This document shows, piece after piece, positions 22,293 through 35,800 of a stretch of 51,464 nucleotides of DNA (its first letter is position 1; every line of letters begins with the position of its first letter). Origin of the DNA: Pleurobrachia bachei (taxonomy: Eukaryota; Ctenophora; Tentaculata; Cydippida; Pleurobrachiidae); contig AVPN01000410.1 of the NCBI GenBank assembly GCA_000695325.1, positions 2,827 to 54,290 on the forward strand, written 5' to 3'. The position numbers were made by a program, and so were the translations under genes. The notes beneath the pieces were generated by a model. That model saw only the letters and a program-made list of their open reading frames with translations. It ran no database searches and was not told the origin of the DNA.

Positions 22293-25200
22293 CTGAAGTA
22301 GTGAGCTGTAAGGTTCATATAGATTATAGATTACTAGAAAGCCCGTTGAATTAGAGAACCCGTTGACCCGAATCCCCACCCCTCTCACCCGCTGCATCAA
22401 CCCTGATTACAAATGACGAATCGTCGACCTTAATCTCAGATATGATCTTGTTTACCCCCACCTAGAATCTTGTTGAGTAACAACTATAATCTATAAGGCC
22501 ATACAATATGCAATACTTGATCATACCACCACAACTCAACAACATGATTTCTAGTTATAGTGCATGTATACCTCGGCATTCTGCTCCAGCAGGAACAGTG
22601 CTATGTGGAAGTGTGCGTGTTTATGCCGGTTTACTTCCCGACACAAAAGGCAATAGCTCAGAAATCTCAGTTAAAAGTCAGGGGAATCGTTATAGAACCG
22701 GATCTGAAGAGGGTAGTGGGTACATGATCAGCTGATTTAGTTTGGTACGAACTGCGAGATGGATAGCATGATAATGTTAGAATTGGATATTAGGTTGTTT
22801 GATGTGAGATATCATGTATCATGACATTAGAGTTAGAGAACTAACCAGCTTTTTGACGGTCAGCAAATCCCCAACTTTGACCCTCTTGTGGTACACTTTT
22901 TGTAGAAATATCTGAAAACAGTTGATAGTCAACATAACTGCATATTAACTCGTTAAGTTAACAACACCTTCATATAATTACTGCCTAAAGCTCTTTATCA
23001 TTCATTAATCTTTGACCTTTGTAATATACTAATTGACACCTGCTGCATTGTTATGACATTGGCTAGGCTATAATATCATCTGACAGCTGTGTCCTAATTG
23101 CCTAATATAGCAGCTGTCCGAGTCCATGTTCTAGCAATAGAGATAGAGGTTACTACATATCATTAGATAATATCTTAGCTGCAAGTTCACTAAACATCAA
23201 TAGATACTATATCTAGAATCTAGATATATAATAGATGCATCTTGATAGATATATCTTGGCTGCAAGTTCATTAGATAACATCTCAATATCTCACCTGTGA
23301 TCCAGGAAATAGTTGATAGAGGAACTCCTGGGGAGGTTTCAGGGATCTATTCCTGGTTAGACTCTCATAATAAATAGTGTACTTGTCACCGTAGTCAGCC
23401 GATGATATCTCTACTATCTCCTGTGTATGTAGATTTAAGAATTTTTAACAAGATTTTAGATTGACAGAAGCTTTCGTGAACACTATGTTTCAATTGGTAT
23501 CGAAGACACCTCACACTCTGGCAAGGGCTACTTCGTTACCAAATGTTTCAAGCGATTCAAGACTGTGTAACGATGTTAGATATGAGGTGAGTGGTTCTAA
23601 TTTGTACCAGCTCCATCTACTCACGTTATTTGGCAGGTTTAGAAGATCTCGAACTGTCGCTTGGTCGGGTGCTCTGAATCCACTAAAATCATCGATAAAT
23701 GTGTCTTCTTCCTTGTTATAAAGAACCAGCTTCCGTGTCGTGCTAACAGACTCTCTCGATTTGGTCGTGTAGAACGCTGCACCATTCGTTAGACTCTGTA
23801 CGTGAGGGAGTCTGTGTGTGAATAATATCGAGCAACTTGGAATAAAGGCTATGCTATTGGCTTTTGTCTCTAAGCCTATCCGAACGGCGAACAATAAACA
23901 GAATGAGAATGAATTCGTTGATTGTGTGTAGCTGCAGTAGAGGGAAGGTTCAAATCCTTACCAAGTTGATGTATTGAGCATCGATCAAGTTCGAAATGAT
24001 AATGGGTCTCCTGATAGGTTCACTGATAAATCGCTGCTTTAGTCGGTACGCAACCACTGCGTGTACCTGGGAAAGCGAGAGGGAGTTTATTTGGTATAGA
24101 AAAGGGTGAGAGTTTTGAAACCTTTACTGGCGATCTGTCTCCTTCATGCCACGTATGCACATGATTAATTCAATTGTACCCCTCTCAATCACATAATATG
24201 TGCTCCCTGTTAATCGTATTCCGATTGTTACTGCCCCACCTAGGTATGTTCCCTATATTATTACCCTTCTGCCCCACCCTGTATTGTTTAATAAAACCCC
24301 CGACCCCACAGCTGGGCCTCTAATATGTTGCTTACCCTTCCGCCCCACCCCGCCTGATGGGTCTCTATGTTGCTTACCCTTCTTCTCTCTGCCTCGGCAT
24401 CACCAACCCAAATGGCGAGGGATGGGATATCGTAGGTTCCCTCTAGTCTCTCTCGCTCCTTTCGCAATACCTCCACCTGTATGTGATTGGATGGTTCATG
24501 GTTCATACCCACTCTCAGTTGGTTCATGGTTCATACTGTATTATATGAACTAATGAATCATCTAGTTTGTTTATAAAAAGTAAATCAACACCATAGAAGT
24601 TGATTAGAACGCAGTACTGGCTGCCCAAGTATACAAAACAGTGTGAATCATACCTCTACTTCATATTTATGACAACAATATATAGCGCCCTTTTTCAATT
24701 CAACAATCACATTACGTAAGTACCACTTTCTTGTTTCTCACACGTGATCATGCACAGCTAGTGCTACTTTCGTCTTTCGCAATACAAACTCTACCTACCT
24801 TTAAATACCTCGGCATTCTGCTCCAGCAGGAACAGTGCTATGTGGAAGTGTGCGTGCTTGACGGCCAAATGAAGGGCTGTGTTTTCCGTTATCGAGTCTT
24901 TAGAGTCAATAAAGTCAGGGGAATCGTTATAGAACCGGATCTGAAGAGGGTAGTGGGTACATGATCAGCTGATTTAGTTTGGTACGAACTGCGAGATGGA
25001 TAGCATGATAATGTTAGAATTGGATATTAGGTTGTTTGATGTGAGATATCATGTATCATGACATTAGAGTTAGAGAACTAACCAGCTTTTTGACGGTCAG
25101 CAAATCCCCAACTTTGACCCTCTTGTGGTACACTTTTTGTAGAAATATCTGAAAACAGTTGATAGTCAACATAACTGCATATTAACTCGTTAAGTTAACA

Positions 25201-28200
25201 ACACCTTCATATAATTACTGCCTAAAGCTCTTTATCATTCATTAATCTTTGACCTTTGTAATATACTAATTGACACCTGCTGCATTGTTATGACATTGGC
25301 TAGGCTATAATATCATCTGACAGCTGTGTCCTAATTGCCTAATATAGCAGCTGTCCGAGTCCATGTTCTAGCAATAGAGATAGAGGTTACTACATATCAT
25401 TAGATAATATCTTAGCTGCAAGTTCACTAAACATCAATAGATACTATATCTAGAATCTAGATATATAATAGATGCATCTTGATAGATATATCTTGGCTGC
25501 AAGTTCATTAGATAACATCTCAATATCTCACCTGTGATCCAGGAAATAGTTGATAGAGGAACTCCTGGGGAGGTTTCAGGGATCTATTCCTGGTTAGACT
25601 CTCATAATAAATAGTGTACTTGTCACCGTAGTCAGCCGATGATATCTCTACTATCTCCTGTGTATGTAGATTTAAGAATTTTTAACAAGATTTTAGATTG
25701 ACAGAAGCTTTCGTGAACACTATGTTTCAATTGGTATCGAAGACACCTCACACTCTGGCAAGGGCTACTTCGTTACCAAATGTTTCAAGCGATTCAAGAC
25801 TGTGTAACGATGTTAGATATGAGGTGAGTGGTTCTAATTTGTACCAGCTCCATCTACTCACGTTATTTGGCAGGTTTAGAAGATCTCGAACTGTCGCTTG
25901 GTCGGGTGCTCTGAATCCACTAAAATCATCGATAAATGTGTCTTCTTCCTTGTTATAAAGAACCAGCTTCCGTGTCGTGCTAACAGACTCTCTCGATTTG
26001 GTCGTGTAGAACGCTGCACCATTCGTTAGACTCTGTACGTGAGGGAGTCTGTGTGTGAATAATATCGAGCAACTTGGTTAAGTAAAGCTACGCTAGGCTT
26101 TTGTCTCTAAGCCTATCCGAACGGCGAACAATAAACAGAATGAGAATGAATTCGTTGATTGTGTGTAGCTGCAGTAGAGGGAAGGTTCAAATCCTTACCA
26201 AGTTGATGTATTGAGCATCGATCAAGTTCGAAATGATAATGGGTCTCCTGATTGGTTCACTGATAAATCGCTGCTTTAGTCGGTACGCAACCACTGCGTG
26301 TACCTGGGAAAGCGAGAGGGAGTTTATTTGGTATAGAAAAGGGTGAGAGTTTTGAAACCTTTACTGGCGATCTGTCTCCTTCATGCCACGTATGCACATG
26401 ATTAATTCAATTGTACCCCTCTCAATCACATAATATGTGCTCCCTGTTAATCGTATTCCGATTGTTACTGCCCCACCTAGGTATGTTCCCTATATTATTA
26501 CCCTTCTGCCCCACCCTGTATTGTTTAATAAAACCCCCGACCCCACAGCTGGGCCTCTAATATGTTGCTTACCCTTCCGCCCCACCCCGCCTGATGGGTC
26601 TCTATGTTGCTTACCCTTCTTCTCTCTGCCTCGGCATCACCAACCCAAATGGCGAGGGATGGGATATCGTAGGTTCCCTCTAGTCTCTCTCGCTCCTTTC
26701 GCAATACCTCCACCTGTATGTGATTGGATGGTTCATGGTTCATACCCACTCTCAGTTGGTTCATGGTTCATACTGTATTATATGAACTAATGAATCATCT
26801 AGTTTGTTTATAAAAAGTAAATCAACACCATAGAAGTTGATTAGAACGCAGTACTGGCTGCCCAAGTATACAAAACAGTGTGAATCATACCTCTACTTCA
26901 TATTTATGACAACAATATATAGCGCCCTTTTTCAATTCAACAATCACATTACGTAAGTACCACTTTCTTGTTTCTCACACGTGATCATGCACAGCTAGTG
27001 CTACTTTCGTCTTTCGCAATACAAACTCTACCTACCTTTAATACAAGTTCCTTCTTTTGTCTGCTCTCATTGGCACTCATACTAATCTTACTCATCTCCT
27101 CCAGCTCCTTGTTGTAAACACCCAGCTTTTCGTCAATCGTTCCCAGTCTTCTTACCACCTGAAATATTAGATAGATCTGTGTTACTTTGTAGACTTAACA
27201 CAGAGATCTGAGTTATGTCTCCCTAGTCTTCTGATCACCATGGAACGGTGTTAACATGGCACAATTATTAAATTACATCAGTCCCTAATTGAACTGATAC
27301 AGTGCCGTGTATCAATTGAAACACCTGTTGGTTAGATACCTCCAATGTGTGGAGTTTTATTTTACCGCAGTCCATTTTTTCCATCCCTTGAAATTCGGTC
27401 TCCCCGTTGTAAACAAGGCTATTCATGTGATACGTGAGTTTTACAATGGTTTAAGTTAGCCTAATTAACGTATTTATCTCGCTAGTTTCGTTGACTAGTT
27501 TAGTAACTTAAACCACTGTCATTGTCCTTGAGAGCATGAAGTTGAGAAAGGGGCTTATCTTGTTGTGTTACTGATTATAATAGTATCTCGTTTCGCAATA
27601 GCTCACTTCGTGAGCTTTTTTCTAGTTTCAATACCACAAGACATGTGTCAAATTCAGAAGAAATAATGGGAAAGAGATCTCTGAAATCCAATCAAATGCT
27701 ATAATCACACGCTTATTTGAAATTTGAAAGCTTATAAAGATTGCGTCAAGTGGTTTGTGATGGTCAGGTCACGATATAAAAGCCTCACCCCGAGCTGGAT
27801 TTACTCGTTACCTTTTCTGCTTGCTTGAATTCCATGGCTTTGTTGAATATACAGGCGAGATAGGCACACATCGCTTGGGTATCAGCAGTAACCAAGTCCT
27901 GGGGAGAGAGAATTTTATGAAGGAGTAGTAACCAGGTCCTGGGGAGAGAATCTTTTATGAAGGAGTAGTAAGTCCAGGGCAGTAATTGTGATGCTGTGTT
28001 TTTACAAGTGTGTGATGCTGGTCTATTATAAAGGCACTATATATTAGTGAACGAAAGGAGGATACAGATAGACCAGAGAGGGAGAGAAAGAGAAAGAGAA
28101 AGAAAGTGAGAGAGATAGAGTGAGAGAGAGATAAAAACTGAAAGATAGACTCATGGAAGTGAGTGGATCTATAGCACTGTAGCAGTATAGTTTTGTTATG

Positions 28201-29840
28201 TAATTGTAGAGTAGAAATAGTTTTTAGAGTTGTAAAATCACCGTAGATCACGATAGCTATATCGTTACCATGGTGCGAATTAGTTACCCCGGGGTAACGA
28301 ATTAGTTACCTCGCTGTCAAAATCACTGGTTATCCTCAGTATGTTAGCAATTGCCTCCAACGCCAGGTTAACTCCCCACTTATCATTTAGCATTATATCG
28401 GGGGTAAAGACATCATCAAAGAGACTGTTAACAAAGGTCAGTAGAACCCTCGTGTCCTTGAGATCCCCTAGGGTTTGGAAGTATGAAACTGCCGATCTTC
28501 CCTCTCTGAAACACGGATATTGTTTGGATATATATATGTATTGGGTTGTTGGCATCGTCATATTGTGGTATCTAAATCTTTCTGGAATACTTTCCCAGAA
28601 ATCTCTAATTCTAGAGCATATTTCTAGTCGTCGTGGTAAAACTTGGAACATAAATAAATAAGTGACAGCTGAAGACGTGAAACGCAGTCTGTCAATCTAT
28701 TTATTTAGTGCCACTATGTTTATCTTGATAAAATAAGTGATATGTCTGTTGAAGCTCTGTGCAGAAATTGTAAAACGCATACCGTATCCTGGAGAGATAT
28801 TTGACGATTAGATCGATACAGCTGATGTTTGGTTTTAGTTTGCTCCTCCAGGTTGCCTTCTCCTCCTCCCTCAACCTCCTCTCCATCTCCAGCTCCTGGT
28901 CACTCCTGAAATTGGAAATTGTAAACTATAAACTGATTATCCCAGATCCCTATAATTGGTTGAAACCAAGTTTTAAAAAAAGCTACTATAGACCCCTTTT
29001 CTTTAAAAGTACAGTGCAACAACTATCCCTGTGTTGTTGCCAAGAAAGTTAACTCGAAACTATAATAAAGTGCTAATCTACTTTCAATGGGGGCAGCCTT
29101 GTTATATCTCTCTTCATTGTGTCAAAAGCTTCGCACTTCCATTATCGGTTGTATATTAGCCACCTGCTACCAGGACAACAACAAGGAGCATTTTAATTGG
29201 GATATAATCATTTGAGCGTCTAGAACACGGTACAACCTGGACCTTCTAAGAGGGCGGGGTGGTACGGTCCTTAATAATTACGGCTCTGAATTACGCCGCA
29301 CCAGCTGCACCACTAGAGATGTTCAGATGAGCTCTTTTACTCTTTGACTCTAGCGCTGCTGTGGCAGCTTGTTAGCGCATAGTTAGATATGTTGTAGGGG
29401 GAGGGGGTGCTTCAAGGTTGACCCTTTATACTGTGTTCCTTAATATAGTTCCTTAGTTTGATAATTTGTAGATTGATCCTTTGTCATACTATACTATTTC
29501 GAGCCTTTGTGTTATGTTTGACGTTTGTCTTAAATGTCTAATTAAGGACTATAAAACGAAGGTTATGACTTTGTTTCTCGCCCTATCCGTCTCCATATCT
29601 TTCTACCTCTAATCACTCTCTCGAATCTCTATCTATATTTCCATTCCTTACTTGCCAAAGAGGTTCTTTGTCTTGGTTGGGGCAGGCTTATCATCCGTAT
29701 GTACGTTGCTGTAGGGTACGTTTAGCAGTCTTGATGATTCTTCAAGATATGATAGAGAGTACTCGAAAACCCTGAAAATATTTATAATATGAGTTATGTT
29801 ATGTTCGCAAAAGGCAAGCTTCCCCTCGTCCGACCCGAAG

Positions 29841-29898
<58 letters not shown>

Positions 29899-32800
29899 CG
29901 TCCACTACACGATAGATGCATCTTGATAGATATATCTTGGCTGCAAGTTCATTAGATAACATCTCAATATCTCACCTGTGATCCAGGAAATAGTTGATAG
30001 AGGAACTCCTGGGGAGGTTTCAGGGATCTATTCCTGGTTAGACTCTCATAATAAATAGTGTACTTGTCACCGTAGTCAGCCGATGATATCTCTACTATCT
30101 CCTGTGTATGTAGATTTAAGAATTTTTAACAAGATTTTAGATTGACAGAAGCTTTCGTGAACACTATGTTTCAATTGGTATCGAAGACACCTCACACTCT
30201 GGCAAGGGCTACTTCGTTACCAAATGTTTCAAGCGATTCAAGACTGTGTAACGATGTTAGATATGAGGTGAGTGGTTCTAATTTGTACCAGCTCCATCTA
30301 CTCACGTTATTTGGCAGGTTTAGAAGATCTCGAACTGTCGCTTGGTCGGGTGCTCTGAATCCACTAAAATCATCGATAAATGTGTCTTCTTCCTTGTTAT
30401 AAAGAACCAGCTTCCGTGTCGTGCTAACAGACTCTCTCGATTTGGTCGTGTAGAACGCTGCACCATTCGTTAGACTCTGTACGTGAGGGAGTCTGTGTGT
30501 GAATAATATCGAGCAACTTGGAATAAAGGCTATGCTATTGGCTTTTGTCTCTAAGCCTATCCGAACGGCGAACAATAAACAGAATGAGAATGAATTCGTT
30601 GATTGTGTGTAGCTGCAGTAGAGGGAAGGTTCAAATCCTTACCAAGTTGATGTATTGAGCATCGATCAAGTTCGAAATGATAATGGGTCTCCTGATAGGT
30701 TCACTGATAAATCGCTGCTTTAGTCGGTATGCAACCACTGCGTGTACCTGGGAAAGAGAGAGGGGGTTTAGCTAGTCGGAAAGGGGAATGGAAATTTTGA
30801 TGTCTCCTTCATGCCACACTTATGCACATGTGGTGAACAATTCAATTGTACCCCTCCCAATCACATAATGTATGCTCCCTGTTAATCGCGTTCCAATTGT
30901 TACTGCCCCACCTATGTCCTACTCCTATGTTCCTTATATTATTACCCTTCCGCCCCACCCTGCATTGTTGATCAAACCCCTACTCCGCCTTGGTTATGAA
31001 ATCCCCTTCGTGAGCTTCACAGCACGACCGGTATAGGGGTGACTGCGTCACCAAGACCCCGCCTGCCTGATGGGTCTCTCTATCTTGCTTACCCTTCTCC
31101 TCTCTGCTTCCGCATCACCGACCCAAATGGCAAGGGATGGGATATCATAGGTTCCCTCTAACCTCTCTCGCTCCTTTCGCAATACCTCCACCTGTGTGAT
31201 TGGTTCATGGTTTATTGTTCATACTGTGTATGAACTATTGTTATGTTCTAACCCTCCCCGAAACACAGTCAAGCCAGGCAAATGAACTAATGAATCGTAG
31301 TTTGTTTATAAAAAGTAAATCAACACCATAGAAGTTGATTAGAACTCAGAACTGGCTGCCCAAGTATAAAAAACAGTGTGAATCACTTCATATTTATGAC
31401 AACAAAATATAGCGCCCTTTTTTCAATTCTACAACTTGTTTTACTTATATGTCAATGACTACGATTGAAAAATACAATCATATTACGTAGGTACCACTTT
31501 CTTGTTTCTCACACGTGATCATGCACAGCTAGTGCTACTTTCGTCTTTCGCAATACAAACTCTACCTACCTTTAAGACAAGTTCCTTCTTTTGTCTGCTC
31601 TCATTGGCACTCATGCTAATCTTACTCATCTCCTCTAGCTCCTTGTTGTAAACACCCAGCTTTTCGTCAATCGTTCCCAGTCTTCTTACCACCTGAAATA
31701 TTAGATAGATCTGTGTTACTTTGTAGACTTAACACAGAGATCTGAGTTATGTCTCCCTAGTCTTCTGATCACCATGGAACGGTGTTAACATGGCACAATA
31801 ATTAAATTACATCAGTCCCTTGAACTGATACAATGTAGTGTATCAATTGAAACACCTGTTGGTTAGAAACTTCCAATGTGTGGAGTTTTATTTTACCGCA
31901 GTCCATTTGTTCCATCCCTTGAAATTCGGTCTCCCCGTTGTTAACAAGGCTATTCATGTGATACGTGAGTTTTACAATGGTTTAAGTTAGCCTAATTAAC
32001 GTATTTATCTCGCTAGTTTCGTTGACTAGTTTAGTAACTTAAACCACTGTCATTGTCCTTGAGAGCATGAAGTTGAGAAAGGGGCTTATCTTGTTGTGTT
32101 ACTGATTTTAATAGTATCTCGTTTCGCAATAGCTCACTTCGTGAGCTTTTTTCTAGTTTCAATACCACAAGACATGTGTCAAATTCAGAAGAAATAATGG
32201 GAAAGAGATCTCTGAAATCCAATCAAATGCTATAATCACACGCTTATTTGAAATTTGAAAGCTTATAAAGATTGCGTCAAGTGGTTTGTGATGGTCAGGT
32301 CACGATATAAAAGCCTCACCCCGAGCTGGATTTACTCGTTACCTTTTCTGCTTGCTTGAATTCCATGGCTTTGTTGAATATACAGGCGAGATAGGCACAC
32401 ATCGCTTGGGTATCAGCAGTAACCAAGTCCTGGGGAGAGAGAATTTTATGAAGGAGTAGTAACCAGGTCCTGGGGAGAGAATCTTTTATGAAGGAGTAGT
32501 AAGTCCAGGGCAGTAATTGTGATGCTGTGTTTTTACAAGTGTGTGATGCTGGTCTATTATAAAGGCACTATATATTAGTGAACGAAAGGAGGATACAGAT
32601 AGACCAGAGAGGGAGAGAAAGAGAAAGAGAAAGAAAGTGAGAGAGATAGAGTGAGAGAGAGATAAAAACTGAAAGATAGACTCATGGAAGTGAGTGGATC
32701 TATAGCACTGTAGCAGTATAGTTTTGTTATGTAATTGTAGAGTAGAAATAGTTTTTAGAGTTGTAAAATCACCGTAGATCACGATAGCTATATCGTTACC

Positions 32801-35800
32801 ATGGTGCGAATTAGTTACCCCGGGGTAACGAATTAGTTACCTCGCTGTCAAAATCACTGGTTATCCTCAGTATGTTAGCAATTGCCTCCAACGCCAGGTT
32901 AACTCCCCACTTATCATTTAGCATTATATCGGGGGTAAAGACATCATCAAAGAGACTGTTAACAAAGGTCAGTAGAACCCTCGTGTCCTTGAGATCCCCT
33001 AGGGTTTGGAAGTATGAAACTGCCGATCTTCCCTCTCTGAAACACGGATATTGTTTGGATATATATATGTATTGGGTTGTTGGCATCGTCATATTGTGGT
33101 ATCTAAATCTTTCTGGAATACTTTCCCAGAAATCTCTAATTCTAGAGCATATTTCTAGTCGTCGTGGTAAAACTTGGAACATAAATAAATAAGTGACAGC
33201 TGAAGACGTGAAACGCAGTCTGTCAATCTATTTATTTAGTGCCACTATGTTTATCTTGATAAAATAAGTGATATGTCTGTTGAAGCTCTGTGCAGAAATT
33301 GTAAAACGCATACCGTATCCTGGAGAGATATTTGACGATTAGATCGATACAGCTGATGTTTGGTTTTAGTTTGCTCCTCCAGGTTGCCTTCTCCTCCTCC
33401 CTCAACCTCCTCTCCATCTCCAGCTCCTGGTCACTCCTGAAATTGGAAATTGTAAACTATAAACTGATTATCCCAGATCCCTATAATTGGTTGAAACCAA
33501 GTTTTAAAAAAAGCTACTATAGACCCCTTTTCTTTAAAAGTACAGTGCAACAACTATCCCTGTGTTGTTGCCAAGAAAGTTAACTCGAAACTATAATAAA
33601 GTGCTAATCTACTTTCAATGGGGGCAGCCTTGTTATATCTCTCTTCATTGTGTCAAAAGCTTCGCACTTCCATTATCGGTTGTATATTAGCCACCTGCTA
33701 CCAGGACAACAACAAGGAGCATTTTAATTGGGATATAATCATTTGAGCGTCTAGAACACGGTACAACCTGGACCTTCTAAGAGGGCGGGGTGGTACGGTC
33801 CCCCCCAAAAGCCTCACCCCGAGCCAGCTTTACTCGTTACCTTTTCTGCTTGCTTGAATTCCAGGGCTTTGTTGAATATACAGGCGAGATAGGCACACAT
33901 CGCTTGGGTATCGGCAGTGACCAAGTCCTGGGGGAGGATTTTATGAAGGAGTAGTAACCAAGTCTTGGGGAGAGAATTTTATGAAGGAGTAAGTCCTGGG
34001 CAGTAATTGTTAATATGAAGCCGTGTGTTTTTACAGGTGTGTGATGCTGGTCTATTACAAAGCCACTATATATTAGTGAACGAAAGGAGGATACAGATAG
34101 ACCAGAGAGGAAAAAATAGAGGGAGAGAAAGTGAGAGAGAGAAAGTGAGCGAGATTGAGAGAGAAACTGAAAGATAGACTCATGGAAGTGAGTGGATCTA
34201 TAGCACTGTAGCAGTATAGTTTTGTTATGTAATTGTAGCGTAGAAATAGTTTTTAGAGTTGGTTGGTGGTTGAGATCAGATTGCCATGTCGTTACCATGG
34301 TTACCACATCGTTACCTCGCTGTCAAAATCACTGGTTATCCTCAGTATGTTAGCAATTGCCTCCAATGCTAGGTTAACTCCCCACTTATCATTTAGCATT
34401 ATATCGGGGGTAAAGACATCATCAAATAGACTGTTAACAAAGGTCAGTAGCACCCTCGTGTCCTTGAGATCCGACAGGGTTTGGAAGTATGAAACTGCCG
34501 ATCTTCCCTCTCTGAAACGTGGATATATTGTTTGAATATTGGGTATTGGGTTGTTGGATATTGGGTTGTTTGCATGTAATGGTCATATGGTAGTACCTAA
34601 CTCTTTCTGGTAGATAGTTTATTTCTTTTCGGTTCAAATGTCGTGGTAAGCCTTCCTAATTCCACAAAAAATGGAACATAAAATAAATAATTGATATAGC
34701 TGAAGACATGAAACACGGTCTTCTCGATCAGTCAATGTATTTATTCAGTGTCACTATGTTTATCTTGTTAAAATAAGTGAAGCTCTGTGCAGAAATAAAA
34801 CACATACCGTATCCTGGAGAGATATTTGACGATTAGATCGATACAGCTGATGTTTGGTTTTAGTTTGGACCTCCATGTCGCCTTTTCTTCCTCCCTCAAT
34901 CTCCTCTCCAGCTCCTGGTCACTCCTGTATTAATAGAAGATGCATAAAGTGACTGATCAGTGATCACTCCTGTAATATAAATTGTAAAATGATTATTTCT
35001 GTAATTGGTTAAACCCAAGTAAGTTTTAAAAAAGTTTTAAAAAAAGCTATTATATTATATATATGTATATAGGTCCCATTTCTTTAACAGTACAGTGCAA
35101 CAATTATCCCTGTGTTGTTGCCAAGAAAGTGATTAACTCGAAACTATAATAAAGTGCTACTCTACTTTCAATGGGGGCAGCCTCGATATATCTAGCTCTT
35201 CTTTGTGTCAAAAGCTTCTATTATATCGGTTGTATAATAGCCACCTGCTGCCATGTCATCAACAAGGAGCATTCTAATTGCGATATAATCATTTGTGCGT
35301 CTAGAACACGGTACAACCTGGACCTTCTAAGAGGGCGGGGTGGTCCTCAATAATTACGGCCGGCTCTGAATTACGCCGCACCAGCTGCACCACTAGAGAT
35401 GTTCAGAGCAGCTCTTTTACTCTTTGACTCTGGCGCTCTATGGCGGCTTGTTAGCGCATAGTTAGATATATTGTAGGGGGAGGGGGTGCTTCAAGGTGAC
35501 CCCTTATTGTGTTCCTTATAGTTCCTTAGTTCCTTAGTTCGATAATTTGTAGATGATCGATCAAAGGATCATGATCCTTTGTCATACGTATACTGTTTCG
35601 AGCTTTTGAATTATGTTTGTCATGAAAACGAAGTTTTAGATGACTTTGTTTTTCGCCCTTTCTACCTCTCCCTCTCTATCCTATCTATATTTCCATTCCT
35701 TACTTGCCAAAGAGGTTCTTTGTCTTGGTTGGGGCAGGCTTATCATCCGTATGTACGTTACTATAGGGTACGTTCAGCAGCCTTGATGACTCCTCTAGAT

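Noticed and set aside
22571-27030. 2.2 kb direct repeats as LTRs or a transposon
   Set aside because: The repeats consist of host exons and introns, with no terminal inverted repeats, target duplication or element genes. They are segmental duplications or assembly copies.
29648-29962. Minus-strand frame with a long Arg-Glu run at 29845-29898
   Set aside because: The run is translation of a (TC)n microsatellite. Only 29652-29771 is a real exon.
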